From Adiantum capillus-veneris (Eukaryota > Streptophyta > Polypodiopsida > Polypodiales > Pteridaceae), in contig CM043966.1 of the NCBI GenBank assembly GCA_014529385.2, positions 103,611,087-103,675,086 on the forward strand: a stretch of 64,000 bases of DNA, given 5' to 3'. Below are positions 45,781-56,913 of this stretch, one piece after another. Under the pieces are notes generated by a model, which saw only the letters and a program-made list of their open reading frames with translations, ran no database searches and was not told the origin of the DNA. Position numbers and translations under genes: made by a program. The number at the start of each line of letters is the position of its first letter. Position 1 is the stretch's first letter.

Positions 45781-46519
45781 CTACCGCGTGAAGAGCTTGC
45801 TAGGACATTGGTCACGTCGTCAAGAGGCATTGTAGGATGGAGAGATGGAGCTTGAAGGATGGAGAGATAGAGCTTGTAGGATGGAGAGATGGAGCTTGAA
45901 GGATGGAGAGATGGGTGTGTAGGTGCAGCAGCAGGTGCAGGTGCAAGGGGGATGGGTGTAGGAGAGGAGCTTAGATTAGGAGGGAAAGTTTTCAATTTTG
46001 GGGGGAATTTCGTAAAAGTTTTGGAGGGAGTCAAAAAATATTGAATTTTGAGTAATTTAACTTAAATTTTTTTTTTATTATGTGTATATGTTGGGGGTAC
46101 TTTTTAGGGGGGAATAGAGTTTTTTTGAAAGTTTTTGAAAAAAGTCATTTTTTTGACCTCTTTGACCCACGGATTTGCTTAGGTGGCATGGGAGAGTTAA
46201 GAGGCCACTTACAAGTTGGCCAAAAAGCTAGAGAGAGAAGACCCCCTACCCCCCTACTTTTCAAATGGTTTACCCCCCCCTTCCCTACTTTTTAAATGGT
46301 TACCCCCCCCCCTTCCCCCTACCTTTTTAGGGGTCAAAGGTGGAGGAGACCCTACCAAAATAGCCCCATTCAAAGCCTTTGTCCCCCTTAATCTTGGTAG
46401 GCTTCCTTTAAATTAGGGATTCTTACAAGGCCCATGCATGGAGAGTCCATTTTTTTCCTTATGGAAGAGAATCGGGGTTGAATGCCCAGCTTCTCAACCA
46501 AAGCCTTCATAAGATTGCC
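45781..46519. other. Low-complexity region with ~26-bp tandem repeat and C-rich tract
   Basis: At 45835-45925 a unit like AGGATGGAGAGATGGAGCTT is repeated three to four times. 46240-46330 holds blocks of CCCCCTAC and TTCAAATGGTTTACCCC that repeat two or three times. The minus-strand frame through the first repeat is Pro/Ser/Ala-rich and looks like a chance reading. Confidence 0.55.
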
Positions 46520-46990
46520 TCTAAATCCCTATCCTCTATAAAAAACGAGCACCCACAGTACTCCAAAATGACAAAAAAAATGTTATACAAATCAAAGTGA
46601 TCCACAATATGAGCATTTACTTCCTTAACTCCCTTTGCTTCTACCCCTAGTAGGGTAGTAAATGGCTACCACAATGCATTTATTCCCACTTGTTGACTTG
46701 AGAGTGGACCAATGGCATCCAAACCCCACCTTTCAAAAGCATTTTGGTCAATCATAGTCCCCCTATGACTAGACTACCAGCCTGATTTGACATTCATGGT
46801 AGGTTTTGCACCAATAGTGCACATCACATATTATTGAAGAACACCAAAACTCTGCTCTGAAAATTTGGAAAAAAATGTGGTCTTTACCTTGATGCCCACT
46901 TTCCTCATGATAGTGCTACAACACCATGTCGATTTCTTCTTTGTAAAACACCGTTCACAATAGTTCATCTCATCCATAGGTCCTTAGATC
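46520..46990 (-). pseudogene. Gypsy integrase remnant
   Basis: On the minus strand, broken frames read HYHEESGHQGK, then CDVHYWCKTYHECQ (the HHCC zinc-binding region), followed about 30 codons later by FERWGLDAIGPLS (the start of the catalytic core, with the first Asp) and KCIVVAIYYPTRG. The order and spacing match the N-terminal half of Ty3/gypsy integrases (the FEKWGIDxVGP type). It differs from Chr-1 integrase (WESISMDFIFGLP), so it comes from another lineage. Frameshifts and stops are frequent. Confidence 0.55.
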
Positions 46991-47255
46991 CTCCCCTATC
47001 AATGTAAATTTTCAAGCCTTTTGCACAATTGCAAAGATAAGAATCTACAAGCCATACTTTTTAAAAAACATAGGTTAAAATTATGTGTTACAAGTATCAT
47101 AAAACTCAAAAAGTTAAACATACAGATTTGCTTACGCCTCTTGTCATCAACATACTATATACTCTAGTGACCCATACGACCAGAATAAGCAGTGTATATT
47201 ATAACCTCATGTATCAAGATATCATTAGTCACACTCATCATTTAGTAAATTAATT
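46991..47255. other. No gene seen
   Basis: AT-rich, no recognisable sequence. Confidence 0.4.
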
Positions 47256-49255
47256 CTAATGGGAGAAATCATAATACAAATGCCTATTGAAGGGGGACCG
47301 GCTCCACATAAATCCGGTCCTCAATTTTTGTCATGTTCTCTAAATTCTCTCTGTTGCAAAAGTATTGTTCATGCGAGGTTAACTAAATTCTATGTTTATG
47401 TTACTATCTTAAATTATGTTCACCCACTATGCTCACAAAGTAATTTCACAAAATTTACTCTCTCTAATTTTTGTTGCTCTGAAGTTAATAGGCCAATTCC
47501 ATTACATTGGTATGAGAGTATTTGGTTTCTCTTTTCTTGCTTAAGAAGAGAGGTCCTTAAGTAGGCTATAAGTGGTCGATTTTGCTCATTATATTAGGGT
47601 AAGTGGAACCGGGATCTATTATCGGTTTTGTTGAGCCCACTATGTAGGATATGGTGCACACCTCGGGAGCTTTGGACTTAATAATGGAGTCTTTTTAGAC
47701 TTGCCTACAACTTTACCATTATTGATCCATAAGAAGTTCAAAAGGAGCCATCATCACTCTCCTATTGTTGGGGAAAGGTAAGAGAGCATGATGCCTTCAT
47801 CTTGTTTGACCCTAGCTCTACTCAGAACTTCATATCAACACAGTTGGCCACCAAGTTGGGCATTGAAGCTTTCAAGATGGGAGATGTTGTAACAGACTAC
47901 ACTGCTTTGAAGGGATAACGAGCCTCTGTTACTCCCTTGATCGGGAAACTGAGGCTCCATGTACAAAGGTATGTCAATAAAGAAGACTTCTTCATCTCTC
48001 GTCTCCAACATGAGGATGCTATCCTAGGGGTGCCATGGTTTGATTGCATGGCTACCAATATGAAGTTCCCTGAAAGGAGAATCTATTTCACATACATGGG
48101 AAAGAACATGTATATAGATTCTAGTGAGTGTGGTCGCACTATTCCAGTTGTAAATCCTTCAGCTCTTGATAAATCAATGAAGAGCTCAATTTTTGCATAC
48201 ATGATTTTTTTCAAAGAGCTTCTAAAATATCCTAATGTTTCATCAAATGTAAATGGTAGGAATCAAGAAGAGTTAGACATGTGTACTTTTCTAAAACAAT
48301 TCCAACATGTGTTCATCGATGATATCCCTATGGACTTACCTCCAAAACAAGGGGATGATGACCATCGAATTGACCTCCTTCTTGGAAGCTCACCGCCTAA
48401 CAAACCTCCTTATCGATCGAGTCTCTCAAACTCAACGAGAGGAGATCATGAGGCAAATATAGGAATTGGTAGACAAAGGGATGGTGAGTCCTAGCTCCTC
48501 TTCATTTTTTTCTCCAATCCTTTTAGTGCAAAAGAGAGATGGTACATACCGTATATGTGTGGACTATCGAGCACTAAACCATATCACTATCAGAAACAAA
48601 TTTACTGTGCCTCGGGTAGAATATCTATTTGATAAGCTACAAGGATCTTTTCAGTAGGATTGACCTTAACAATGGCTATCATCAAATAAGGATAGTGGAT
48701 GAAGGTATCCAAAAGACTGGGTTTCACACAATGTTTGGTCTTTATGAATACCTAGTCATGCCTTTTGGCTTGACTAATGCACCATCCACGTTCAATCATC
48801 TAATGGAGAAAATTTTTAGACCCTATTGTACATTCATTGGAGTGTTCTTTGATGATATGATCATCTACTCCAAGTCTTAGGAAGAATATAAGCAACATCT
48901 GCAAGTGATTTTTCAAGCATTGAGGGAGAACAAGCTTTTTCTCAACCAAAAGAAAAGCGAATTTTTCCTTAAAGAGACTCAATATTTAGGTCATATTATA
49001 TCTCAAGATGGTATCCATATGGATCCATCAAAGTTAGAGGTAATAAAAGCATGGCTTAATCCAAGGAATCTACATGAGCTAAGAAGATTTATTGGTATAT
49101 GCGCATATTATAGATGCTTCATAGCAAAATTCTCTCGAGTAGCAGCACCCCTACATGACTTAACAAAGAAAAATGTTAAGTATGTATGGACTTCTAAGGA
49201 GAAAAATTCTTTTGATAAGCTCAAAGAGAAGTTTACGTCCCAACCAGTCCTCATG
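47256..49255 (+). mobile_element. Chr-2, deleted chromovirus remnant
   Basis: Starts within an LTR (47256-47506; GGGAGAAATCATAATACAAA and GGGGGACCGGCTCC match 20811-20850), then TTGGTATGAGAG, a mutated initiator-Met primer site, a leader to ~47750, a direct jump to protease, and RT up to 49255. Gag is missing: the leader joins sequence equivalent to Chr-1 position ~23070. The right side is cut by the Asp-3 LTR at 49256. Confidence 0.85.
47765..49255 (+). pseudogene. Chr-2 protease and RT, degraded
   Basis: Closely follows Chr-1 pol: [17 protein letters not shown] (protease loop with DPS where Chr-1 has DPG, so the conserved Gly is lost), HEDAILGVPWFDCMA, then [62 protein letters not shown] and HIISQDGIHMDPSKLEVIK. 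Lesions: a stop near 47917, a frameshift near 48415, a short deletion near 48645, and a TAG near 48878. The FFDD box is in frame with its neighbours here, whereas Chr-1 has a frameshift just upstream of it. RNase H begins but is cut after PVLM at 49255. Confidence 0.85.
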
Positions 49256-50266
49256 TGTCAACTGAGTCAACGTCAATTAACAGAAGCTTCTAAAGACTGA
49301 AGAAGTACGGATGCACATCAAAGATCAAAGTGAAGAAGCAGTAAAGATTGGAGTTACACATTTTCCACATCTTCCCAAAATGGTCACGTATTGTAAATTC
49401 TCGATTTATTTCAAGCCATTGTAATGTTTTAATGTGTTACGGGCTCAATGGGAGTTCCAAGTTATAACGAATAGGTCAGTTACTGTACCTAGGTTGCAGA
49501 TACAATAAGTGTGGAGTCTCAAAGGTCTTGGGCACCAGACATTAAACATTTTAGACCTTGGCTAAGGTATAAAAGCCAACTTTGTAAATATTTTATTAAG
49601 TTTTGGATAAGAAATACACAGCGTGAGCTAACGGCGCTCACTTCTCTCCTTCTCGTGCTTCCTACTCCCTCTTCGGTTGTCACATTGCGAATGCGTTTGC
49701 TGCATTGCAACCGCAAGTAAGAACTCTACGCATTGACGTAAGCCATTCACAGTATTTCATAGATTTTGGAGTCGCCGAACCGTGGCCTAATTTCATCATA
49801 ACTAGGAATTTACACTTTTAAATCAAAAACTAAGCGTATGCGGAGTATTGGGGCATCATTGCTAAGCATTTAGATGCATTCTGTGTCGAAAACAAGTAGG
49901 TCAAAAATCCACTGCTGTTAATAATCGCAATTTTGAAACTTGACCTAAAGTGGGGTTTGAGGCCATAGGCATGTGTGCTTAGGTCTTATAAACTTGTCAT
50001 AGAAGTCTTGTTACGTTTGGATGTCATTTGATGTTGTAACGGATGTGATTTGCTTACCGATGAGCAATTGGCTTTTGGTGATTTCAGTCACTTGAGTGTA
50101 GCTTGAGTTAGATGCGAGTCGTTAGTTGTTTTCCAAGAGATTGACAACCTCTTGTAGCCTCTACGCACTAGTCGAGTCAGTTTCGTCCCATGGTTTGACA
50201 AATTAATCGTGGTTCTCGCTAATACTGCAATAAGATAGGATGGTGAGGTTAGACATGCGTCCCACA
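49256..50266 (+). mobile_element. Asp-3 5' LTR
   Basis: 1,011 bp from TGTCAACTGAGTCAACG to CCCACA. Its first ~320 bp are related to the Asp-2 LTR in opposite orientation. TATAAAAG at 49568-49575 is a well-placed TATA box, so transcription probably starts around 49600. The 69-codon frame at 49511-49720 spans the TATA region and is not credible. Confidence 0.8.
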
Positions 50267-50268
50267 TT

Positions 50269-50288
50269 TGGCGCCGTTGCAAGGAACG
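50269..50288 (+). other. Asp-3 primer-binding site (tRNA-Asp type)
   Basis: TGGCGCCGTTGCAAGGAACG, two bases after the LTR end. The first 12 bases are identical to the Asp-2 site; the rest has drifted. Confidence 0.75.
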
Positions 50289-50849
50289 AATAGACCTAAA
50301 CTAGGAAAAACACGAGCGTCTTGTGTAATTGTCCATTAACTTCCTCTAAGTTCACCTAGAGTAAAACTTTCTTTTTAGAAACCGCATAGCTTGAGATTGT
50401 CATCTTTTGCTGTGTAGAGGTAGCTTGGAGGTAAGTTGTACTTGCCGAGTGCTTTTAGGATTGTAGGGTTGTAAATTTAGATTAGGATTTGGATAACGAT
50501 TGGTAGACGAGACAAGTCTTAAGATCAAGGCTCTGAAAAACATAAAAAACACAATAAAACGAGTGTTTGTGGACACTTTCCACAACCCCATCGCATGAGA
50601 ACCTAGGAGTAGGGTAAGTAGAATCCGAGGTGGATTTAGGAACATTGCTCACTCCAAACGAATCATCTGTGAGTTGTTTATGTGAAGTTGCAGAGTTTCA
50701 GATCTACGGCTAGAAATAGCACGAAAAGACTCCAAACCACTCAATCCAACTGGAGAGTAAGCGTAAAAGTTGTATGAACCAGCGGGTAAGCTCAAGGACA
50801 CTTTGAGGTTAATTTTTCAAAAGTTTGCCAAAACTCAGATTATTTACTT
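50289..50849 (+). other. Asp-3 leader, first part
   Basis: Non-coding, no internal repeats seen. Confidence 0.5.
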
Positions 50850-52113
50850 TTTCTTGACATTTTTGGCCAAATTAAGTTTTGACTTGATTTATAGGCTCAA
50901 AATAGATCATGAAAAGGCTGTCCAGTGAAAAAGTTCAAAAAAGTGTCAGTTTTGGGCCAAAAGTTAATAATCGGGATTATTAACTTTCAGCTCAGATTTG
51001 ACCAAGGTTCATACCATTGAGTCTTTGTATGTATACAAACAACTTTTGTAAAGGCCCAAAAGATTTGGATCACGAAACAGACTAAAAACTTGGTAAAAAC
51101 TAAAATCTGTACTGATTGTCGAGAAGTTGAGTCTCACTTGATGAATCTTGTTCAAATTAAGTTTTAACTTGATTCATAGGCTCAAAACAGATCATAAAAA
51201 GATTGTTTAGGAAAAAAGTTCAAAAAATTATTCATTTTAGGTCAAAATTAATAATCGCGATTATGAACTTTTGGCTCAAAACTGATCAAGGTTGATACCA
51301 GTGATTCATTACATGTGTACAAACAACTGGCACAAAAGATTGGATCACAAAACTTGCTAAGAACTTGGTAGAAACTGAAATCTGTACTGATGGTCGAGAA
51401 CTTGAGTCTGACTTGGTGAATCTTGTTCAAATTAAGTTTTAACTTGATTCATAGGCTCATAATAGATCATAAAATGACTCTTCTCTGAAAAGTTGAAAAA
51501 AGTTGTCATTTTAGGTCAAAAGTTAATAATCGCAATTATGAACTTTTGGCTCAAAAATGATCAAGGTTGATACCAATGATTCATTACATGTGTACAAATA
51601 ACTGGCACAAAAGATTGGATCACAACACAGGCTAAGAACTTGGTAAAAACTGAAATTTTTACTGATTGTCGAGAACTTGAGTCTGACTTGGTGAATCTTG
51701 TTCAAATTAAGTTTTAACTTGATTCATAGGCTCAAAATAGATCATAAAATGACTCTCCTCTAAGAAATTGAAAAAAGTTGTCATTTTAGGTCAAAAGTTA
51801 ATAATCACGATTATGAACTTTTGGCTCAAAACTGATCAAAGTTGATACCAGTGATTCATTACATGTGTACAAACAACTTTTGTAAAGGCACAAAAGATTT
51901 GGATCACAAAACATGCCAAAAACTTGCTAAAAACTGAAATTCGACTGCATATCAAGAAATTGAGTCTGACTTGATAAATCTTGTCCAAATTAAGTTTTAA
52001 CTTGATTCATAGGCTCAAAAGAGATCATAAAAAGGCTGTTTAGGGAAAAAGTTGAAAAAAGTTGTGATTTTAGGACAAAAGTTAATAATCGTGATATGAA
52101 CTTTTGGCTCAAA
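50850..52113 (+). repeat. ~275-284-bp tandem repeat in the Asp-3 leader
   Basis: The landmark AACTTT(T)GGCTC occurs at about 50982 (as AACTTTCAGCTC), 51266, 51541, 51816 and 52099, giving spacings of 284, 275, 275 and 283 bp. Each unit also has GGTTGATACCA, GATTGTCGAGAACTTGAGTC and TTAAGTTTTAACTTGATTCA. Adjacent units are about 85-95% alike by eye. The array resumes, more diverged, at 55810-55990 after CACTA-2. The 60-codon minus-strand frames beginning MNKIHQVRLKFS are repeat echoes, not genes. Confidence 0.85.
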
Positions 52114-52375
52114 CACTACAAGAGGTTGTGTGCTCTTGTGACGCTGTTAGCGACGAAAATACACTGGGTTTTTATAACCCCTGGCGTCGCTAAAACCGTC
52201 GCTAATAGCGTCGCTACGAGAGCGTCGCTATAGGCATCGATATAAGCATTGCTATATAGCGACGGTCATAACGACGGTTATAGCGACGTTTACACAGAAG
52301 TCTATAGCGAAGCTCATAGCGATGCTACAGAGCCATAAATAGTGACGATTATAGCGACGCCCGAGAGAATTTTTT
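52114..52375 (-). repeat. CACTA-2 subterminal repeats (element right end)
   Basis: GCGTCGCTA and TAGCGACG units in two opposed blocks as in CACTA-1, but with substitutions in many units (for example GGCATCGATATAAGCATTGC near 52227), so the central palindrome is imperfect. Confidence 0.85.
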
Positions 52376-52743
52376 TTGGGTGACACTAGGGCATTGAATT
52401 CCCTACCACCCATCAAGCATATTGTACTTGATTCACTTTTTAGAAAAAGTGCAAGGGTAGATAATAGACCCAAAATAGTCACCCACAAGACGCATTGTTT
52501 GCAAAATTGACAAGCGTAAAATTGACAATTGTACACATCATAGGCAAAATGAATTGATTGGCAAATGTAATAATGACAATTGTACAACATCATAGGCATA
52601 AAGAATTGATTGGCAAAATGAACTGCGGTGACAAATGTAATAATATACATGGTTCAAAAAGACGTATAAAATCCATCTCATGATACATAAGCTATGAGAA
52701 ACCCTAAACTAATGCTATCTAGCTACGGCTAAACTGACGTCGT

Positions 52744-54053
52744 CTAGTCAGACGTCTCATCACGTCCAAGCGGCATATCTGTCGGATTCTGCAAAAAAAG
52801 ACAATAAGACAGCTTTCAGTAAGTATAAACATATAACAATATTTATAAAACAATACAAAAAATAGAAAAGAGTAAACCCTAATACTAACCATGCCGCCGC
52901 GAGAACTGAGAATGTCCATCAGGGCGTTTAAGCCCTTCCTGCCTACGTACTCGTGCTCGTACGGTGTGGGATCACGTCCTGTCATCGACCACTGTCAAAA
53001 CATACAAAGATTTCATTATGTTAGAATTAAAAAACTCATAAATCCTTAACTATCAAACATAAAGAGCAATGCGAAAACACTTACAAAATCGGCCTCAAAT
53101 GATGCCCATCCACCGCTCCCCAAGTGGTGCGAGCTCCCTGCCTCTACTCGCGCTTTGGCTGCATCCTTTTGTTGCTTCCACTTGTCGGGACTCTCGCGCG
53201 CTGCTTTCTTCGCATTCTTCCAATCTTCTTTGGCCAGACAATCTGGCCTGTTCCACCCATGCTTGATTGCTTTTTGCACTTCGGAACGCTTGTGTTTGCA
53301 GTATTCGCGCATTCGAATCTTCATCAGGTCTTCATTGAAGCACTGATCCCGTGTTGGAACAGGAAACTCATCATGAAGTATGCTGAAGACTCTGTTTTTT
53401 AAATCACTTGGTACTTCACTCCATTTGTTTAGTATGTAGTGTCTAAACAGCTGAGAGCAAAGACCACGCATGCGCGAGATCACCTTCTTGACGTCATCAT
53501 GCATGATGATGCCGCCGCTGAAGTCGACGGAGCAAGGAAAGCCCTCTGGCCAGTGACAGGTGAACTTGAGTGTCTCGGCAGGGGTCTCTAGTGGCGTGTC
53601 GATGGGGGTACGGACGTCAGGTGTCTCCACCGGCGTCTGGGCCCCGAAGTGAGGAGTGTCGAGTGGGGTGGCTCCTGGCGGAGTAGGTAGAGGTGTGTAG
53701 CTGCTAGGAATAGTCAGCCGCGCAAAACTTGGCATAGATGGCGATGGTGTGGCTAGTGTGGGGGCGGGCAAAGAAGGGGAGGGTAAAGAGCCTCGTCGAA
53801 CACGAGGCGGTGTGGAGGCATCGGCGGCGGAATCCCCACAACAACCGCCACCGCCACCACTAGAGCGCCGGTGTCTAGACGAGTGTGAAGATCGTCTCGT
53901 CGACGCCGAAGCTTCGGAGCGCGCCGAATGCTCCGAAAGAGAGGGAGATGCGGATGGAGTAGGAACGCGCGATGATGCGCCAGAGCGATGACGCTCCACG
54001 TACCACTGTCTCTGCTGCGGTGACAAAGAAGAAAGAAACTCCTCATCATCCAT
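52744..54053 (-). CDS. CACTA-2 second transposase gene (Transposase_24-like)
   Basis: Exons on the minus strand: 54053-53085 (969 bp), 52991-52890 (102 bp), 52788-52744 (45 bp, TAG). All three lengths equal those of the CACTA-1 gene, and GT-AG borders are kept. The 371-residue product differs at roughly two dozen positions, many in the TP-rich middle (for example HFGAQTPVETP against RFGAQTPVETP) and a few in the conserved part (WNRPDCLAKEDW against WNRPDWLAKEDW). No stop or indel is visible, although the element has lost its main transposase. It could bind and help mobilise both elements if a helper transposase exists. Whether it is expressed is unknown. Confidence 0.8.
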
Positions 54054-54108
54054 ACCTGCATTAAACACACAAATATTTAAACTTAATATTGAATGAATAG
54101 AGTAGACA

Positions 54109-54165
54109 ATGACGCAAAGACCATTAAGTACAATGACGTAATGACGCATATAAATACAATGACGC
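54109..54165 (-). promoter_or_regulatory. TGACG-box array, CACTA-2
   Basis: TGACG at about 54110, 54134, 54142 and 54160 on the plus strand, upstream of the minus-strand gene, in the same order and spacing as in CACTA-1. Confidence 0.45.
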
Positions 54166-54407
54166 AATGAATTGAGTGATAGAAGAGGCAAGTCGAAAAC
54201 TCAAAATTTTCAATCAAAAGATGTGAGCGCGAGTAGAAAGGAGCGTTATACACCATGGAAGGTACTTAGATAAATGAACCTAAGTCTAATCTAATATAAC
54301 ATAAATCTAAATCTAACATAAATTATGTTATATTAAAAACAAAGAACTAAACTAATAGAGATTATAAGAACCTTAAAACTGATTTAACACATAATTTTTC
54401 ACATAAC

Positions 54408-54765
54408 TCGGCAACAGTTGGCATTCTCATCATTAAAGATGTGAGAGTTAACTTCCGACGCTGACGCTGCCTCATCTCCATCCACATCTGACGACAGCAA
54501 TTGGCCCTTTGGACCGTTCTTGCTCTTGTTACTAACTTTGAAGTTGCTGTTGAACGACTAGAGGTTGTCTAGATGGTCATTGTCGGGGATGTAGTGACTC
54601 TTGCCGCCCTGAAGATCCACCTTCTTCCCTATCTTCTGAAGACATTTCACCAGTACTTTTGGATCGACGGAGCCCACCATGAGTGAAGGCAGCAATACCC
54701 TATATTCCATTGAGGGCTTTCTTCACCCGCTTCATGTAGGCATCGCAATCTATGGAGACCTAAAT
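54408..54765 (-). pseudogene. Captured HMA-domain gene fragment, longer copy
   Basis: On the minus strand it starts RVSIDCDAYMKRVKKALNGI, so the second Cys of the CXXC motif has become Tyr. Like CACTA-1 it has the stop after NGI and the jump to GSVDPKVLVKCLQ. It then continues past the point where the CACTA-1 copy ends: after DNL and a stop, SFNSNFKVSNKSKNGPKGQL and LSSDVDGDEAASASE. That is a Lys/Ser/Asp-rich tail of the kind that follows HMA domains in plant HIPP proteins. The added ~140 bp shows the original capture was longer and that CACTA-1 lost part of it. Non-coding as it stands. Confidence 0.75.
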
Positions 54766-55371
54766 CTAATCTAATATAACGTAAATCTAAATCTAGCGTA
54801 AATAAACGTAAATCTAACTAAAAATAAACTTAAATCTAATCTAATTTAACTTAAATAAACCTAAATCTAATTTAATGTAAGTCTACATCTAACCTAATCT
54901 TTAACGTCTTTTAGGATAGTTTCCTACGACGCTATAACTCTCTTCTTCTTGTGTGTGTGCATGTGTGTGGATGTGTGTGCCAATAAAAAGAGATAAATGG
55001 TATAACCTTTCTATCACCCATGTCAAGTATGATAGATTGGTTATGCCATTTCCCTCTTGAATAATAGGTCTTGAGTTCAACTCCTCGTCGGCTAGATCTT
55101 TAGGTCTTTTAATTTTAATTAGTTTCCTACGACGTTAAATTAGTTTCTCTCTCTTTCTCTCTCAATGTGTGTGCGTTTTTTTGTTTATGCATCTTTTCTC
55201 TCTCTTTTCCTCTCTCAATGTGTGCGTTTTTTGTTTATGCATGTTCTCTCTCTCTTTTCCTCTCTCAATGTATCCGTTTTTTGTTTATGCATGCTCTCTC
55301 TCTCTTTTCCTCTCTCAATGTGTGTGTGCAGTCTTTGTTTATGTATGTGTGTGTGCGTTTTTGTTTATGTT

Positions 55372-55429
<58 letters not shown>

Positions 55430-55436
55430 AACCCTA

Positions 55437-55469
<33 letters not shown>

Positions 55470-55809
55470 GAGAGAGAAAGAGGGGAAGGGAACATGAGAG
55501 TGAGGAGAGGGAAGGAGCATACCTGGCTTTCCTTCCTCTCCTCGCGTGTGTGTGTGTGTGTGTGTGGAGAAGGAAGAGAGAGAGAGAGGGGGAGGGAGAG
55601 CGTTACCTGCTCCTTGCTTGAGGGCGCCAAAAAACTCAGATCTGAGATCTGAGTTTTTGGGTGCTCTTTGTTATATTTTTAGCCCAACCGGCGTCGCTAT
55701 GAGCGTCGCAAATTTACTTGTAAATTTGCGACGCTCATAGCGACGCCGGGAATTTTTTTTTTGAGCATCGCTGTGTGAGCGTCGCTAATATGAATAACCT
55801 CTTGTAGTG
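54766..55809 (-). repeat. CACTA-2 left-end region with microsatellites
   Basis: In element orientation: terminal inverted repeat and a few GCGACGCTCA units (55680-55809), (GT/CA)n at 55544-55565, GA-rich at 55452-55478, (CT)n at 55376-55426, then four ~55-bp units with GTTTATGCATG and CT tracts (55150-55370), then AT-rich repeats of TAAATCTAA (54760-54900). The overlapping 94-161-codon frames here are repeat artefacts. Confidence 0.75.
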
Positions 55810-56913
55810 AAAATTGATCAAGATTGATTTCCATAGACTCTAAGCATGATCGTAAGCATCTTTTGTGAAGGCTTATGAAGTTTGGATCACAAAACACACC
55901 AAAACCTTGATAAAAACTAAAATCTGTAATGAATGTCGAGAACTTGAGTGTGACTTGGTAAATTATGTTTAAATTCAGTGAAACTTGACTCATAGGCTTA
56001 TCTTGATGTGTTAGTCATGTACATACTCAGATGACCAAAAATCACCAAAAGTAAATAATTGCAATTATTTACTTTTGAAAAAAAAGTTCTCAAAAAAAGG
56101 AGTAAATCATCGCGATTATTTACTTTTGCTCTAGAATTGAGAAATTTTGCACAACTAAGTATACCATAGGGTCAAGCACATCAAGTAGACTCCACAAATC
56201 AAATTCGATAAAATTTGGATCACAAAATTAAGAATTAAGCAAGATTCTTGGAATCAGAGTCTATGGACACTAAATAGTTGATAACTTGGACAAATCTTGA
56301 TCAAACTCAACCAAACTTGTCCAGAGACCCTAACAAGATAAATACTTGGCAAAACAAGCCTAAAAAGTGTAGAAACTCAGAAAAGAAAATAATCGGGATT
56401 ATTTACTTCTGAAATCTAGAAACAAGATTTTGGACTTTTGAGCTTGTATAGTGCTAGAACAACACAATACAAGGCCACTGGTCAATTTTGGGTTCCATCG
56501 GATCCAAATTGGTACCTCTTAACTGAATTTCAAGTTGCAGATTAGTCCTTTAGCTCCTTGCAAGGGTAGAATTTGGAAATCTCAATTGCTGACTCACTTA
56601 GCTCAGATTGAAGAACTAGGTTGCAGGCAAAGAATTGGGAGCTTGACAAGAGCTGAATTCAAGTCAAGTGGAAAAAATGGATAACAATTGAATCTGCAGG
56701 TTAGGTTATTCAAGGCCTAGATTTTCATCATTTCAAAAGCTACAATCAATTTTGACACTTTCGAGCTAGAGTTAATCAACTCTTGTGAGTTGAGGAGAAA
56801 TTGACTGCCAAAAGTACTTTGGCAAAGGCAGTCTTATCAAACTTGAGCAGAACTTTTTTTTGCTAATCAATACCAAAGTCTGCTAGGAGACAAGTTTTAC
56901 AGAACTAGTCGAC
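55810..56913 (+). other. Asp-3 leader, gag-proximal part
   Basis: Continuation of the interrupted tandem unit (to ~55990), three palindromes (see the palindrome entry), then unique non-coding sequence up to gag. No upstream frame of note. Confidence 0.6.

Larger units (their letters stand above)
52114..55809 (-). mobile_element. CACTA-2, transposase-less CACTA derivative
   Basis: CACTACAAGAGG at 52114 and its complement ending at 55809, with target duplication AAA on both sides (52111-52113, 55810-55812). The intact neighbouring repeat units show the pre-insertion sequence. In element orientation (minus strand) it has the left end, microsatellite cluster, captured HMA fragment, second gene and right subterminal repeats of CACTA-1, but the tnp2-like gene and its surroundings (about 31.5-35.0 kb of CACTA-1) are missing. 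3,696 bp. Confidence 0.93.
50960..56410 (+). repeat. Dispersed palindromes (AATAATCGCGATTATT type) in the Asp-3 leader
   Basis: Eight copies in the leader: 50960-50987 (13-bp perfect arms around GG), about 51248-51270, 51521-51545, 51796-51820, 52080-52103, 56048-56077 (perfect 30-bp palindrome), 56101-56127 and 56384-56410. Five come with the tandem units; three stand apart downstream of CACTA-2. As RNA they would form strong stem-loops between primer site and gag. Confidence 0.75.

Noticed and set aside
50850-52113. CRISPR-like or satellite array
   Set aside because: Units are ~275 bp with no short repeat/unique spacer pattern, and they sit in a retroelement leader of a plant genome. Local tandem repeat is the simpler reading.
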